Made by a program: the position numbers and the translations under genes. Below are positions 1 through 8,421 of a stretch of 30,144 nucleotides of DNA, one piece after another. The notes under the pieces were generated by a model, which saw only the letters and a list, made by a program, of their open reading frames with translations, was not told the origin of the DNA and did not search any database. The stretch spans positions 1-30,144 of the IMG/VR virus record IMGVR_UViG_3300009152_000143; one strand, written 5' to 3'. Position 1 is the first letter of the stretch, and every line of letters begins with the position of its first letter. This DNA comes from a virus.

Positions 1-588
1 AGTGGTACTTTAACTAATGATGGCAATACAAACGTTCCTATTACCTTCACAATTTCTGGTGGGGTTTCTGCAAACTTAACTGCGCCTATTACTATCAATA
101 ACACGACCCTAAGTAAAACGCTAACTGTGGTAAAAAATCTACGCAGTGCTGCATACGCTGTAAATATAACTGCGTCTGAGAGGACCGGAAATGTTGTAAC
201 CCTAACTACGGCCGGGCATAGCTACTATGTCGGGGATATTGTCACTATTGCCAGCGTCACCACTGTCGGTAGAACCGGACTAAACGAAGCGGCTAGAACA
301 ATCACTGCCGTTACTTCTACCACTATTACCTATACAAGTGCTACTAGCGGAACTTTAGCAAGTCTTGCAACCAATGGAAATATTGGACTGGATAGTGCAG
401 ATACCCTAGTTGTCGATAATTATAACAAAACAGCATTATTCAATGGATCTGCAACTAATGCTCGTTCTTACATTGATGCCTTGGTTGACTGGATAGTTCT
501 AGCTCCAGGAGATAACACAATTACATTTACCGATTCCGGCGGGACTACAGATATGTCTGTCGAATACCGCTCCGGCTGGATAGGCTAA
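1..588 (+). CDS. Dit-like distal tail protein, 5' end outside window
   Basis: The frame is open from the first base of the window and stops at 588, so this is the C-terminal 195 residues of a longer protein. The end of the protein, from about residue 130 of the visible part (DTLVVDNYNKTALFNG, then W..LAPGDNTITF and the final YRSGWIG), matches the C-terminal domain of siphovirus distal tail (Dit-like, SPP1 gp19.1 type) proteins of actinophages, which form the hub joining tail tube and tip. Between the two halves sits an insertion at about residues 54-115 with the pattern VVTLTTAGHS..VGDIVTI..NE..TITAVTSTTITYTSA, which is one copy of a module repeated in the next two genes. It is followed after 38 bases by the tail-tip gene, as expected for the Dit-Tal gene order. 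The GTG at 127 is only an internal codon. The family call rests on the C-terminus and position; the repeat insertion is directly seen. Confidence 0.62.
   Translation, partial: SGTLTNDGNTNVPITFTISGGVSANLTAPITINNTTLSKTLTVVKNLRSAAYAVNITASERTGNVVTLTTAGHSYYVGDIVTIASVTTVGRTGLNEAARTITAVTSTTITYTSATSGTLASLATNGNIGLDSADTLVVDNYNKTALFNGSATNARSYIDALVDWIVLAPGDNTITFTDSGGTTDMSVEYRSGWIG
160..360 (+). repeat. FCCH-like beta module in the Dit-like gene
   Basis: One copy of the tail-module pattern (TLTTAGHS, VGDIV, ITAVTSTTITYTS) inserted in the distal tail protein. It is the first of about eleven copies spread over three consecutive genes. Boundaries are approximate. Confidence 0.5.
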
Positions 589-626
589 AATAGTTGTATA
601 ACGACGTTTAGACATAAGGTTAGACA

Positions 627-3600
627 ATGCCAATTACTACGAATGATTTTTCTGCAAAAGTAGCAGACTATCGTTATTTTGTCGTAGACATCGTAACCAA
701 CGAAATAGCCGCTGAAATTCCGTTTAGTGATGTGAGCTTTGAACGTGCACTTAAAGGTGCTGGTAGTTTTTCTGGAACTATTGCTGTAGCTCCGGACACA
801 AAGAATTTAAACCTTTATGATAACACCATGCCTGGAAAAATGGCACTCTACGTAACAAGAAACAATATCTGCGTATGGGGTGGAATTATTTGGTCTCGGG
901 AATACACTCTTTTAGATAGAACTCTTTCCGTAAATGCGTCCGAATTTACTAGCTACCTGACGCACAGATTTGTCTGGAAGACGTTTAACTACGACGTAGA
1001 GGCTATAGCTACAAAAACAACCACTGGTGGTAATGTAAAAATTACCATGAAAGATAGGGAAATTATTTACCCTACTGTAGATGCCAGCGGTAATAGAACT
1101 AAAGTAAAAATCTCATTCGGTGAGACTGGCATTGGCGGTTACTATAACGGATACTATGAAATCTTAGCTAGCCCAGCTCCTGGAACTACAGTTGCAGCTG
1201 AAGGTACTGAATCCTATTTTTATGTAACAATTCCAAAACTTCCTGCACGCCCGAGCAGCTACTACTCTCTAGTTACAGTTACCTCAAAGGTTGATACCTA
1301 CGATTATGCTAGAAAACTTATAACTGAAACTTTTAATGACTTTACGTCAATTGAATTTGCAAATGAGCTAGTAGAGCCTGGTGTAACTAATGCCTATGAA
1401 ACAACTTATCGTCAAGTTGTTAGCGGTATTGCTACGATCACTACAAGCGAACCCCACGGTTTAGTGGCCGGTCAAACAGTTCAGCTTACAAATGTTCATG
1501 TTGATTTGAATAACGACATTGATAAAAACGAATCATGGACTGTGACTGATGTCCCCTCTACTACCACTTATAAATTTGATACAGGTGATTCTGGCTTAAC
1601 CGTTGCCAACAATGCGTCCGCTCTGTCTGAGACTGCCTATCCGTTAAAGTATCGCAGAGTTAGTGAGACCCTTAAAAAGTCTATTAATAAAGTTTTTGTT
1701 TCCGGAAACGTTGCCACTATGCAAACAATAAAGCCTCACTACTTTAAAGTCGGCGACGTAGTAATCCTAAACGTAGAAAAAAATAAAGTAATATCAAAAG
1801 ACGTAAAATCTGCTGTTTTAAATAAAGATGGCCAGGGGGCTCTAGTCACCGCCGTTCCAACTAAATATAAATTTAGCTACAGCCTGACAACTGCAAATAC
1901 AACTACTCAGGGTGTGGCTCTTACTAATTCTTATGTAAACTACTCGGTTCCTAGACGAAGACTAGAACTAGACACGTACGCTGCATATCCACACGATTTC
2001 GTAGCCAGAGATCACATCTATGTTTCTGGTGTAGATGATCCCAGCTGGGGAGAGCCGCTTTATGGCGGATATCACACTGTAACTGCTGTCGAAACTGGTG
2101 GCACACCTACATGGTTCCAGTATGAACCTCTATATGATATGACCGTAGAGCCTGGTAGTAAAGCAACTATTAAAAAGTTTCAATACAAAAAGAAAAACAA
2201 AAGCAATGCCACTATTAACAAGGTGTTTGTGACTACTGAACGTGCTCACGGATTTTTAGTTGGTGATAACATAACCGTTAATATTAATGCAAAAGGAAAC
2301 AGCAATGACAAAGTATTTGATGGTACCCAGGTTGTCGCTTCTGTAGTTGATGATATTACTTTTACATATACTCCAGATACTGCGGCTAGTGCTAATGTCA
2401 CTCTACAAGATGCTTCTGGAACGGTCACCAGAACTAAAGCACTAATTAGCTCTGTTTCTAAAAGCTATAAAACTATAACTGCTAAGCAAAGAGTTGGGTC
2501 TACGGCCACCATAACAACATCTGCTGCGCATGGCTTTGTAGAAGATGATTTTGTAATGGTTCAATCATCTGACAGTACATTTAATAACTCCGGCGATCCA
2601 GTAAAAGTTACTGACGTTATTTCTACTACCAGATTTAGCTACGTTAATACCGGAACTGCTACAGGAAACACTGCAGCTACTGGGTCTACCGCTCTTGTTT
2701 ACTCTAACTTTGGTACAGCACTATTTCCTACTGGAGCTGCCTGCACCTCGGGGCTAACTACTAGAACAATAACTTGCGCGGATCATGGACTAGAGGTCGG
2801 CAACTGGGTTGTTGTAAATATTGTTGGAAACGAATCGCATTTTAGTAATGACAATATTCCTGTAAAAGTTGCTTCGGTGCCCTCTACTAGTACTTTTACT
2901 TATGCTTACACAGCGCCGTCCGTAACCCTTGCTCTTACTGGCTTAACTAAAGCAATAGTAACTAGGGCTGCCTATGCTTCTAAACTTCCTCTAACCTATG
3001 TTAAAAGTTATGGTGAATTTCCAAACAACACCAACCTAGGTGGAATGGATTTTTCAACGGATGACTACAGCACCTATCCGGTATTGACTAACACTCTTCT
3101 TGGTGGAAATTTAACAAACGTTGGAGAACACCTAGACAAATACTCAGAAAGTATAGATGGGTTTGAATACAGAATCGACTGCGCCGTACAAACTATAGGC
3201 GGTATAAGCAGCTTCAAAAGAACTTTTGTTTTTATTCCAAGAAAACCGGACTCTCTAACCGAATATCTATCGGCAACCCCTCTTGCCGCCGGAGCGTACG
3301 CTCCTCCAAGTGCTTTTGGGGCAGATAAATTAATTTTTGAGTACCCTGGAAATATTAGTACTGTTAGTTTGTCAGAGAACGCAGAGAACGCTGCCACCAG
3401 AATGTTTATTACTGCCGATAGTGGTGGCTCTGGTTCCGAGTCCTCTCCTAGATATTCGGCTGCTACCGACACCGAACTTCTTGCAAATGGCTGGCCTATT
3501 CTGGATGCTACCGAAAAAGTTGACTGGTCTGCCTCTCCTGTAGATATGATTAACGTAGATGACTGGGGAAACTACGATATCGAGCGTGATCTATATAACA

Positions 3601-3890
3601 CTGCAACTAGGTACCTAAAACAGTCAAAACCACCTATGGGTGAGTACTCTATCGAAATTAATGGTTCGTTAGATCCTGTTGTTGGTTCCTATAATCCTGG
3701 TGACTGGTGTCAAGTTATTATCAATGATGACTTTATTGCGGAACGTTTAAACAGTTATTTGGAACCGCGTAGTAATCTACTTCTTAGAAAGATAGAATCA
3801 ATTAAGGTAAGTGTGCCAAATTCTCCAGCGTTTCCGGAGCAAATTACATTAAATCTAATCCCTGAATGGCAGGTTGATACCAGTGGCTAG
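627..3890 (+). CDS. Tail-tip (Gp37-like/Tal-like) minor tail protein with inserted repeat array
   Basis: 1087 residues. The first about 200 residues (start MPITTNDFSAKVADYRYFVV, then SFERALKGAGSFSGTI and WGGIIWSREY) look like the ReqiPepy6 Gp37-like tail proteins of actinophages, which bind on the Dit hub and often start the tail tip. The conserved body seems to resume near residue 790 and runs to the end (a segment PGDWCQVIINDDF near the C-terminus and a final LNLIPEW). In between, residues about 260-780 hold five to six copies of a module of about 50-60 residues: hydrophobic strand with ITT, then HGF or HGL, VGD.V.V, an N or F-rich loop, V..V.STT.F.Y. The pattern resembles the FCCH-type small beta domains found in phage tail proteins. 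ATG at 627 has AAGG about 8 bases upstream. Overlaps the next gene by 8 bases. The protein acts in the virion, probably in host-surface contact. Confidence 0.7.
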   Translation: MPITTNDFSAKVADYRYFVVDIVTNEIAAEIPFSDVSFERALKGAGSFSGTIAVAPDTKNLNLYDNTMPGKMALYVTRNNICVWGGIIWSREYTLLDRTLSVNASEFTSYLTHRFVWKTFNYDVEAIATKTTTGGNVKITMKDREIIYPTVDASGNRTKVKISFGETGIGGYYNGYYEILASPAPGTTVAAEGTESYFYVTIPKLPARPSSYYSLVTVTSKVDTYDYARKLITETFNDFTSIEFANELVEPGVTNAYETTYRQVVSGIATITTSEPHGLVAGQTVQLTNVHVDLNNDIDKNESWTVTDVPSTTTYKFDTGDSGLTVANNASALSETAYPLKYRRVSETLKKSINKVFVSGNVATMQTIKPHYFKVGDVVILNVEKNKVISKDVKSAVLNKDGQGALVTAVPTKYKFSYSLTTANTTTQGVALTNSYVNYSVPRRRLELDTYAAYPHDFVARDHIYVSGVDDPSWGEPLYGGYHTVTAVETGGTPTWFQYEPLYDMTVEPGSKATIKKFQYKKKNKSNATINKVFVTTERAHGFLVGDNITVNINAKGNSNDKVFDGTQVVASVVDDITFTYTPDTAASANVTLQDASGTVTRTKALISSVSKSYKTITAKQRVGSTATITTSAAHGFVEDDFVMVQSSDSTFNNSGDPVKVTDVISTTRFSYVNTGTATGNTAATGSTALVYSNFGTALFPTGAACTSGLTTRTITCADHGLEVGNWVVVNIVGNESHFSNDNIPVKVASVPSTSTFTYAYTAPSVTLALTGLTKAIVTRAAYASKLPLTYVKSYGEFPNNTNLGGMDFSTDDYSTYPVLTNTLLGGNLTNVGEHLDKYSESIDGFEYRIDCAVQTIGGISSFKRTFVFIPRKPDSLTEYLSATPLAAGAYAPPSAFGADKLIFEYPGNISTVSLSENAENAATRMFITADSGGSGSESSPRYSAATDTELLANGWPILDATEKVDWSASPVDMINVDDWGNYDIERDLYNTATRYLKQSKPPMGEYSIEINGSLDPVVGSYNPGDWCQVIINDDFIAERLNSYLEPRSNLLLRKIESIKVSVPNSPAFPEQITLNLIPEWQVDTSG
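1405..2950 (+). repeat. Array of FCCH-like modules in the tail-tip gene
   Basis: Protein-level repeats. Clear copies begin near 1423 (ATITTSEPHGL), 1708 (ATMQTIKPHYF, VGDVV), 2220 (VFVTTERAHGFLVGD), 2494 (ATITTSAAHGF) and 2752 (RTITCADHGLEVGN); a more degenerate copy lies near 1980-2130 (YPHDF, DHIYVSGV). Each copy ends in V..V.STT.F.Y or close to it. The DNA of the copies has diverged, so this is old or selected diversification and not a recent tandem duplication. Confidence 0.6.
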
Positions 3891-6800
3891 TGGACGACTT
3901 AGAAGAAATAAAAGTATTGGCTCTTATTTAACCTCTCTGGAGCAGACTGCAACTAACCTAAATACTAGGCAGAATTTTCTTACAACCGGTCTGGCTTCGG
4001 GAAGTGTTTCCGAGTCGGCTCTGTCTGAAGAATTGACTATTGCTAATAAGACAATTCAAACTGAAAACTTTGTAGAAGGCTATTCTGGTTGGCGCATTTC
4101 TGGAGACGGGGCTGCAGAGTTTGGAAGCGTCGTAGTTCGTGGAGATATTAATGCTTTCTCTGGGACAATTGGTTACTGGAATATTTCGACCCCGGCGGTG
4201 TCTCGTGTAATTGGTCCATACACGCTGCTCGGCACATTTGTTGAAAGCAGTGCTACAGGCAGCAACGATGTAGACACTACTAGTGGAACTTACGTTGGTC
4301 TTTACAAGTCCTACTCTCCCGAAGAAATTGTTGTAACGTCTAAATTTAGAGCGTCAAACGTAGCGTCTCTGACTGCAGAAAATCACCAATTTGAGGTTGG
4401 TGATTATGTAATAGTTTCTCTAGAAGATGACACTACTTTTAACAATGGTTTTATTCCTACAATAATTACAGATGCCACTAATGATACGTTTACCTACGCT
4501 AATACCGGATCTAACGTGGCAGAATCCGCTGCAACTGGCGTGGTTCAGCTCTACAATCCTGACGTTGCCGGACTCTATCTAAGAGACTATGGCAAACGTG
4601 AGTTTGATTACGGGTACTTCTCTAGCACTGGCGTGGCTTATGTTGCTGCTGAAACTTTGAACTTAATCTACAACCCTAGCTTTGAGTTTACTGATACTAA
4701 TACTTATACAGTAACTGCAGCTTCATCTTCTTCGGTAAACGTCGCTACCTACACCGTTAACTACGTAGCTGCATCAAACCCATTCACTATTGGTCAAAAA
4801 ATAACCATTATTGGCATGACTGCTTCTTATTTTAATGGAAGCTTCTTTGTAACTTCTATTGCCGGATCATCTGGTGCATGGACGGTTACTGTAACTGATA
4901 CAACCTCCCCGTTTACATTCCCGGGAACTGCTACCGGATTTGGAACCATAAGCTCGACAGTAAAACCTTCTGTTCTTAGCTGGGATACGTCGACTGCTGG
5001 TTCAGTGACCAGCTGGTCATTTATTAGTGCAACTCTTAGAGATTATGCCACTGCCAGTAGTTACGGTGGTGCTATTAGCTGGACAAATACCGTTCCAACA
5101 ACTAAATTCCGTGGAATTGTTGGATACGGGGTTGGGGATGCTTATAAAGTATTTGACACCAGTAGATCCTTATACTTCAGTTATGATGCTTTCTTAAACT
5201 ATCGACCATTCTCATCTACTATTTCAAACTTTGTTACAACTTCCGGTTCAGTAGTAACTATTACCACTAGCGGAACTCACGGGCTATCCGTTAATGACAT
5301 TGTTTATCTAGACTTTGATGCAAGAGGTGCCACTGGTTTTCCAGGTGGAGCTAATGAGAACTGGGCAACGGACGAATTAAACGATAACAGTAGGCTATTT
5401 AAAGTATTAACTGTACCAACGACCACAACTTTTACAATCACTAATATACAGGCTGCTACCGCAACTGCTGGAATCACTACTATAGCTAGGAGTACCCGTG
5501 ACGGTATTACCACAAGAGCTAAAAATGTATATAAGGTAGTCTGGCCAGCTATAGACCTAAGCGAAGTTGTTTTTGAGTTCCCTAATGCTACAACAACTAC
5601 CCTGTATAGCGTGCTAGATGTCACCACTAAAGCCGCCTGGGATGCAAGCACCTATTATAAGTACAAAACCATCAATCCAAATGACTGGATGCTAGAATTT
5701 TTGGATCCAGTGGATGGGATAGAACCGCTTCTAGGTAACCAAATTCTTATAGATGGTGCTGCCCTTAGAAGTGCATACGCTACTAATGACAATACAAATT
5801 TTCTTTTGGAAGCTGATATAAAAGTCCAAATTCCAATCAAAACATACTCTCAAACGTATGACAATGGAGATGCTGGAACCTACACTTCTACTACAGGTAC
5901 GTTGCATACTTCTAAAGCAAATATTACTGCTATTAGCTACACTGCAAACACCATTACATATACAGCAGCTAATAACTTTGCAGCTGGAGACTATGTCACC
6001 GTTACAGGTGCATCATCAGCTCAATACAACATTACTAATGAGTTGATAGCTACTGCAACAGCAGCTAACTTTACTGTGACAAAAACAATAGCTGCCGGTA
6101 CAACATCTACTGCAAATGCTGTAGCAAATAACGTTCTTAGCACTGTAATAGACCAAGTATTGCTTTCCACCGAACCGGTGGCATTCTTTGGTGATACGTC
6201 ATCATCTTTTTATTGGAAAGACGAAACACTAAACTCTCCTAGTCAGGTTTCGGTTCAGGAGCCTAAAAAGTGGATTGATATCGATCTAGCTACTCAGACT
6301 GGTACTTTAAATAATCTAGACTACATAGGATTTAAAACAGGCTATATCAGCCACCCAATGTTTGCTAAGCCTAGTATCTCTACCATATATGATTCTTCAT
6401 ATAACCCTCCAGCAGGCTTTGGGATAGATGACTATGAAGAATTAAAACTTAGTAGCGGTATTTTTCAGAAAGCTAATGCCGATGATACTTCTATAGTTAG
6501 TTTTGAATCATATATCAGACCGCTAACTGACGTAAAATCAGCAATGTCCGAGATGGTTTCTAAGGCCTATACAAGCGAAGCTAGTGTAAGAACTTATGCT
6601 GAGTATCTTAATAGCAGAGTTGTAATTTATGGCGATTTTACTCATTTTGAGAGCGCAATATTGGCCAATAATATATACCCAAATAGCGCCGGTTATGGTG
6701 CGGACTATGGGTATCACGAGACCCCGCTGACTGATGATGGCACTATAAATATATATGGTTCTTATGTAGAAATCGGTAATAGTGCAGACACTCTTCCCAC

Positions 6801-7530
6801 TCAGCTTAGTGCCAACGGTGATGCTACTTTTGCAGGGACTGTAGATGTTACCGGACTATCTACTCTAAGTACTGTAGAAGTTTCCAGTAGCGTTAAAGTC
6901 CTCACTACCACTGGATCATTTACCACTGCCGATACTAGTGGTACGGGTATTTGGCTTGATACTGGCTTTATTGCTGTAGCTCGATCTGCTGCCACTCCTA
7001 TGTTTGTTAAACGACAGACCGATGATGGGCCTTTAATTTCTTTAATACAGTCTGGCACTCAAGAAGGAAGTATATCTGTCGCTGGTACCACCGTAAGTTA
7101 TAACACATTCCTTGGTTCGCACTACTCGGAAATTACTGAACCTACTCCACCTAAAGGCACAGTTATGGAATCTACAAACAGCCTTGTAGAAAATAGATAT
7201 CAAAGCCAAGAACGTATGCCTAAAGCAAAAATCTCTGATACTGCCGGTAGCAGCAAAGTATATGGAGTATATTTGGGACCAGACTACGATGAGAATGATC
7301 AGCGGAGTGGGCACCTAATTGCTGCTATCGGAGCTGCTTGGATTAGAATTGCTTCTGGCGTATCCGTGCAGCCGGGAGATCTTATTCAATCTAATGGCGA
7401 TGGCTGCGGTCAAGTTCAGTCAGACGACACTATCAGATCATCAACTGTCGGAAAAGTCATATCAAACGTTGTCGTTGAGACTTACGAAGATGGTTCTTAC
7501 CTAGTTCCTTGTGTTCTGTATTGCGGTTAG
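3883..7530 (+). CDS. Minor tail protein with repeat modules and C-terminal peptidase-G2/IMC-like domain
   Basis: 1215 residues from the GTG at 3883. The frame also has a TTG at 3874, but GGCAGG at 3868-3873 is well spaced only for the GTG, which overlaps the upstream stop in GTGGCTAG. The N-terminus (about residues 45-100) has EENFVEG-like then GWRISGDGAAEFG and VVVRGDI, common in tail proteins that link the tip to side fibres. Four copies of the FCCH-like module sit near residues 156-220, 275-350, 455-540 and 677-745. The C-terminal 140 residues (FLGSHYSE, then LPxFKISDT-like MPKAKISDT, VYGVYLG, VQPGDLIQSNGDG, IRSSTVGKV, and final PCVLYCG) resemble the intramolecular-chaperone/peptidase G2 type domain of phage appendage proteins, which can cut itself off after folding the trimer. 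I name that family from memory; the catalytic serine cannot be fixed here. No transmembrane segment or signal peptide. Confidence 0.68.
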   Translation: MASGRLRRNKSIGSYLTSLEQTATNLNTRQNFLTTGLASGSVSESALSEELTIANKTIQTENFVEGYSGWRISGDGAAEFGSVVVRGDINAFSGTIGYWNISTPAVSRVIGPYTLLGTFVESSATGSNDVDTTSGTYVGLYKSYSPEEIVVTSKFRASNVASLTAENHQFEVGDYVIVSLEDDTTFNNGFIPTIITDATNDTFTYANTGSNVAESAATGVVQLYNPDVAGLYLRDYGKREFDYGYFSSTGVAYVAAETLNLIYNPSFEFTDTNTYTVTAASSSSVNVATYTVNYVAASNPFTIGQKITIIGMTASYFNGSFFVTSIAGSSGAWTVTVTDTTSPFTFPGTATGFGTISSTVKPSVLSWDTSTAGSVTSWSFISATLRDYATASSYGGAISWTNTVPTTKFRGIVGYGVGDAYKVFDTSRSLYFSYDAFLNYRPFSSTISNFVTTSGSVVTITTSGTHGLSVNDIVYLDFDARGATGFPGGANENWATDELNDNSRLFKVLTVPTTTTFTITNIQAATATAGITTIARSTRDGITTRAKNVYKVVWPAIDLSEVVFEFPNATTTTLYSVLDVTTKAAWDASTYYKYKTINPNDWMLEFLDPVDGIEPLLGNQILIDGAALRSAYATNDNTNFLLEADIKVQIPIKTYSQTYDNGDAGTYTSTTGTLHTSKANITAISYTANTITYTAANNFAAGDYVTVTGASSAQYNITNELIATATAANFTVTKTIAAGTTSTANAVANNVLSTVIDQVLLSTEPVAFFGDTSSSFYWKDETLNSPSQVSVQEPKKWIDIDLATQTGTLNNLDYIGFKTGYISHPMFAKPSISTIYDSSYNPPAGFGIDDYEELKLSSGIFQKANADDTSIVSFESYIRPLTDVKSAMSEMVSKAYTSEASVRTYAEYLNSRVVIYGDFTHFESAILANNIYPNSAGYGADYGYHETPLTDDGTINIYGSYVEIGNSADTLPTQLSANGDATFAGTVDVTGLSTLSTVEVSSSVKVLTTTGSFTTADTSGTGIWLDTGFIAVARSAATPMFVKRQTDDGPLISLIQSGTQEGSISVAGTTVSYNTFLGSHYSEITEPTPPKGTVMESTNSLVENRYQSQERMPKAKISDTAGSSKVYGVYLGPDYDENDQRSGHLIAAIGAAWIRIASGVSVQPGDLIQSNGDGCGQVQSDDTIRSSTVGKVISNVVVETYEDGSYLVPCVLYCG
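4340..6125 (+). repeat. FCCH-like modules dispersed in the minor tail protein gene
   Basis: Copies begin near 4351 (VASLTAENHQFEVGDYVIV), 4720 (NVATYTVNY, FTIGQKITIIGM), 5248 (VVTITTSGTHGLSVND) and 5930 (TITYTAANNFAAGDYVTV). The spacing between copies is uneven and other sequence lies between them, unlike the near-tandem array in the preceding gene. Confidence 0.5.
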
Positions 7531-7539
7531 GAGACAAAC

Positions 7540-7668
7540 ATGTACAAAATTATTAAAACTTTAGTAGACGAGGCTGAATGCTACATTGTCTACAACACAA
7601 TTAAAAAACTAGAAGAAGCAAGGTTTTCTACCAATAAAGAGGCAATGTCCTACGTTATGGGCAGATAG
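7540..7668 (+). CDS. Small unknown protein, 42 residues
   Basis: ATG at 7540 follows the tail gene stop by 9 bases and has TTAGGAG just upstream, a good ribosome binding site. The product is 42 residues, begins MYKIIKTLVDEAECYIVYN and ends MSYVMGR; it has no membrane segment. It is followed at once by a perfect hairpin, so it seems to be the last gene of the tail operon. No family recognised. The short length leaves some doubt, but the ribosome site, spacing and terminator support it. Confidence 0.5.
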   Translation: MYKIIKTLVDEAECYIVYNTIKKLEEARFSTNKEAMSYVMGR

Positions 7669-7671
7669 TAG

Positions 7672-7692
7672 CCTAGCAAAAAGTTTGCTAGG
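7672..7692 (+). terminator. Hairpin terminator after the tail operon
   Basis: Perfect 9-base inverted repeat CCTAGCAAA-AAG-TTTGCTAGG, starting 3 bases after the stop of the 42-residue gene and followed by ATTTAAATAT. The downstream T run is weak, so termination may be partial, but the position at the end of a gene run fits. Confidence 0.6.
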
Positions 7693-7727
7693 ATTTAAAT
7701 ATACACATTACATATTAAGGAAAAATA

Positions 7728-7913
7728 ATGACTGAAAACAATCAATCAGAACTTCTAAATGGGGTCCTAAGCATTACTCGAGACCAGCTAACCCGTTCTA
7801 TGAGCATGGCTACTGAGCTAGAAGCTCTTCTAATCATTGAACGAAAAAAGACTGCTGAGCTAGACGCTAAGGTTGCTGAACTAAAAGCCGCTTTGGAAGA
7901 AAAAAAGAAATAA
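7728..7913 (+). CDS. Small coiled-coil protein
   Basis: 61 residues, ATG preceded by AAGGAAAAATA, a good ribosome site. After residue 20 the sequence is almost all helix-forming with heptad-like leucines and alanines and charged residues (ELEALLIIERKKTAELDAK, then AELKAALEEKKK), so a coiled coil is likely. The stop TAA is directly followed by the ATG of the next gene, which suggests coupled translation. Function unknown; it might be a small structural or scaffold-type accessory protein, but nothing in the sequence shows this. Confidence 0.6.
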   Translation: MTENNQSELLNGVLSITRDQLTRSMSMATELEALLIIERKKTAELDAKVAELKAALEEKKK

Positions 7914-8384
7914 ATGATAGCCGTAAAAGACGGCAACCGCACTTTATATGTTGATGGCGAGTTGCTAGCCGACTCGACTTCATATAGACGTGGATCCACT
8001 AGGTGGATTGAGTTTAAGCTCTACAAAACAGTGAATGGTCAGTATGTGCTGTCCCGGGTGGGCGTCTCTATTATTTATCATGGAGCCGCCTGCGAGCTGG
8101 TGACTAATTACAACTTGCAAGAGACTTCGCACGAAAACCTAGAATTAAGTAGTATTCCTTGCGAAAGGTGTTGTCCAGACGATAGCATTGCTTTAATTTT
8201 TCCAGAGAAGAATCGCTACTGGGCTCAGGTTAGCGATCAGGCATCAGCAGTATTAGATGCACTGTATAAGTACGATAACGGCGGTGCTAGGTATCTAACT
8301 AACGTCGCTCAAAGGCTTTTGGAAGATGCTGCTAAAAAAGACAAAGATATTGCAAAAGTCTACAGATTTGAGATAATCGAATAA
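7914..8384 (+). CDS. Unknown protein with CERCCP motif
   Basis: 156 residues. The ATG at 7914 directly follows the TAA of the coiled-coil gene. The N-terminal half looks beta-rich (VKDGNRTLYVDGELL, WIEFKLYKTVNGQYVLSRVG). Cysteines at 60, 83, 86 and 87, the last three in PCERCCPDD, could bind a metal. The C-terminal half is helical (ASAVLDALYKYDN, AQRLLEDAAKKDKDIAKV). No signal peptide or membrane segment. A strong promoter for the polymerase gene overlaps its 3' end. I do not recognise the family; similar small proteins occur near replication genes of actinophages, but I cannot name one. Confidence 0.6.
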   Translation: MIAVKDGNRTLYVDGELLADSTSYRRGSTRWIEFKLYKTVNGQYVLSRVGVSIIYHGAACELVTNYNLQETSHENLELSSIPCERCCPDDSIALIFPEKNRYWAQVSDQASAVLDALYKYDNGGARYLTNVAQRLLEDAAKKDKDIAKVYRFEIIE

Positions 8385-8396
8385 AAGTAGTAATAT
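8368..8396 (+). promoter_or_regulatory. SigA-type promoter for the replication operon
   Basis: TTGAGA at 8368-8373, exactly 17 bases, then TAATAT at 8391-8396. The start of transcription would be near 8403, leaving a leader of about 19 bases with GAAAGAC ahead of the ATG at 8422. It overlaps the end of the preceding gene. Confidence 0.6.
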
Positions 8397-8421
8397 AGCT
8401 TTACCAATACGAAAGACGCAA

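Noticed and set aside
3074-3472. 132-residue minus-strand ORF
   Set aside because: Antisense to the conserved C-terminal part of the tail-tip gene.
5304-5651. 115-residue minus-strand ORF
   Set aside because: Antisense to the repeat-rich tail gene, valine/alanine-rich shadow with no ribosome site.
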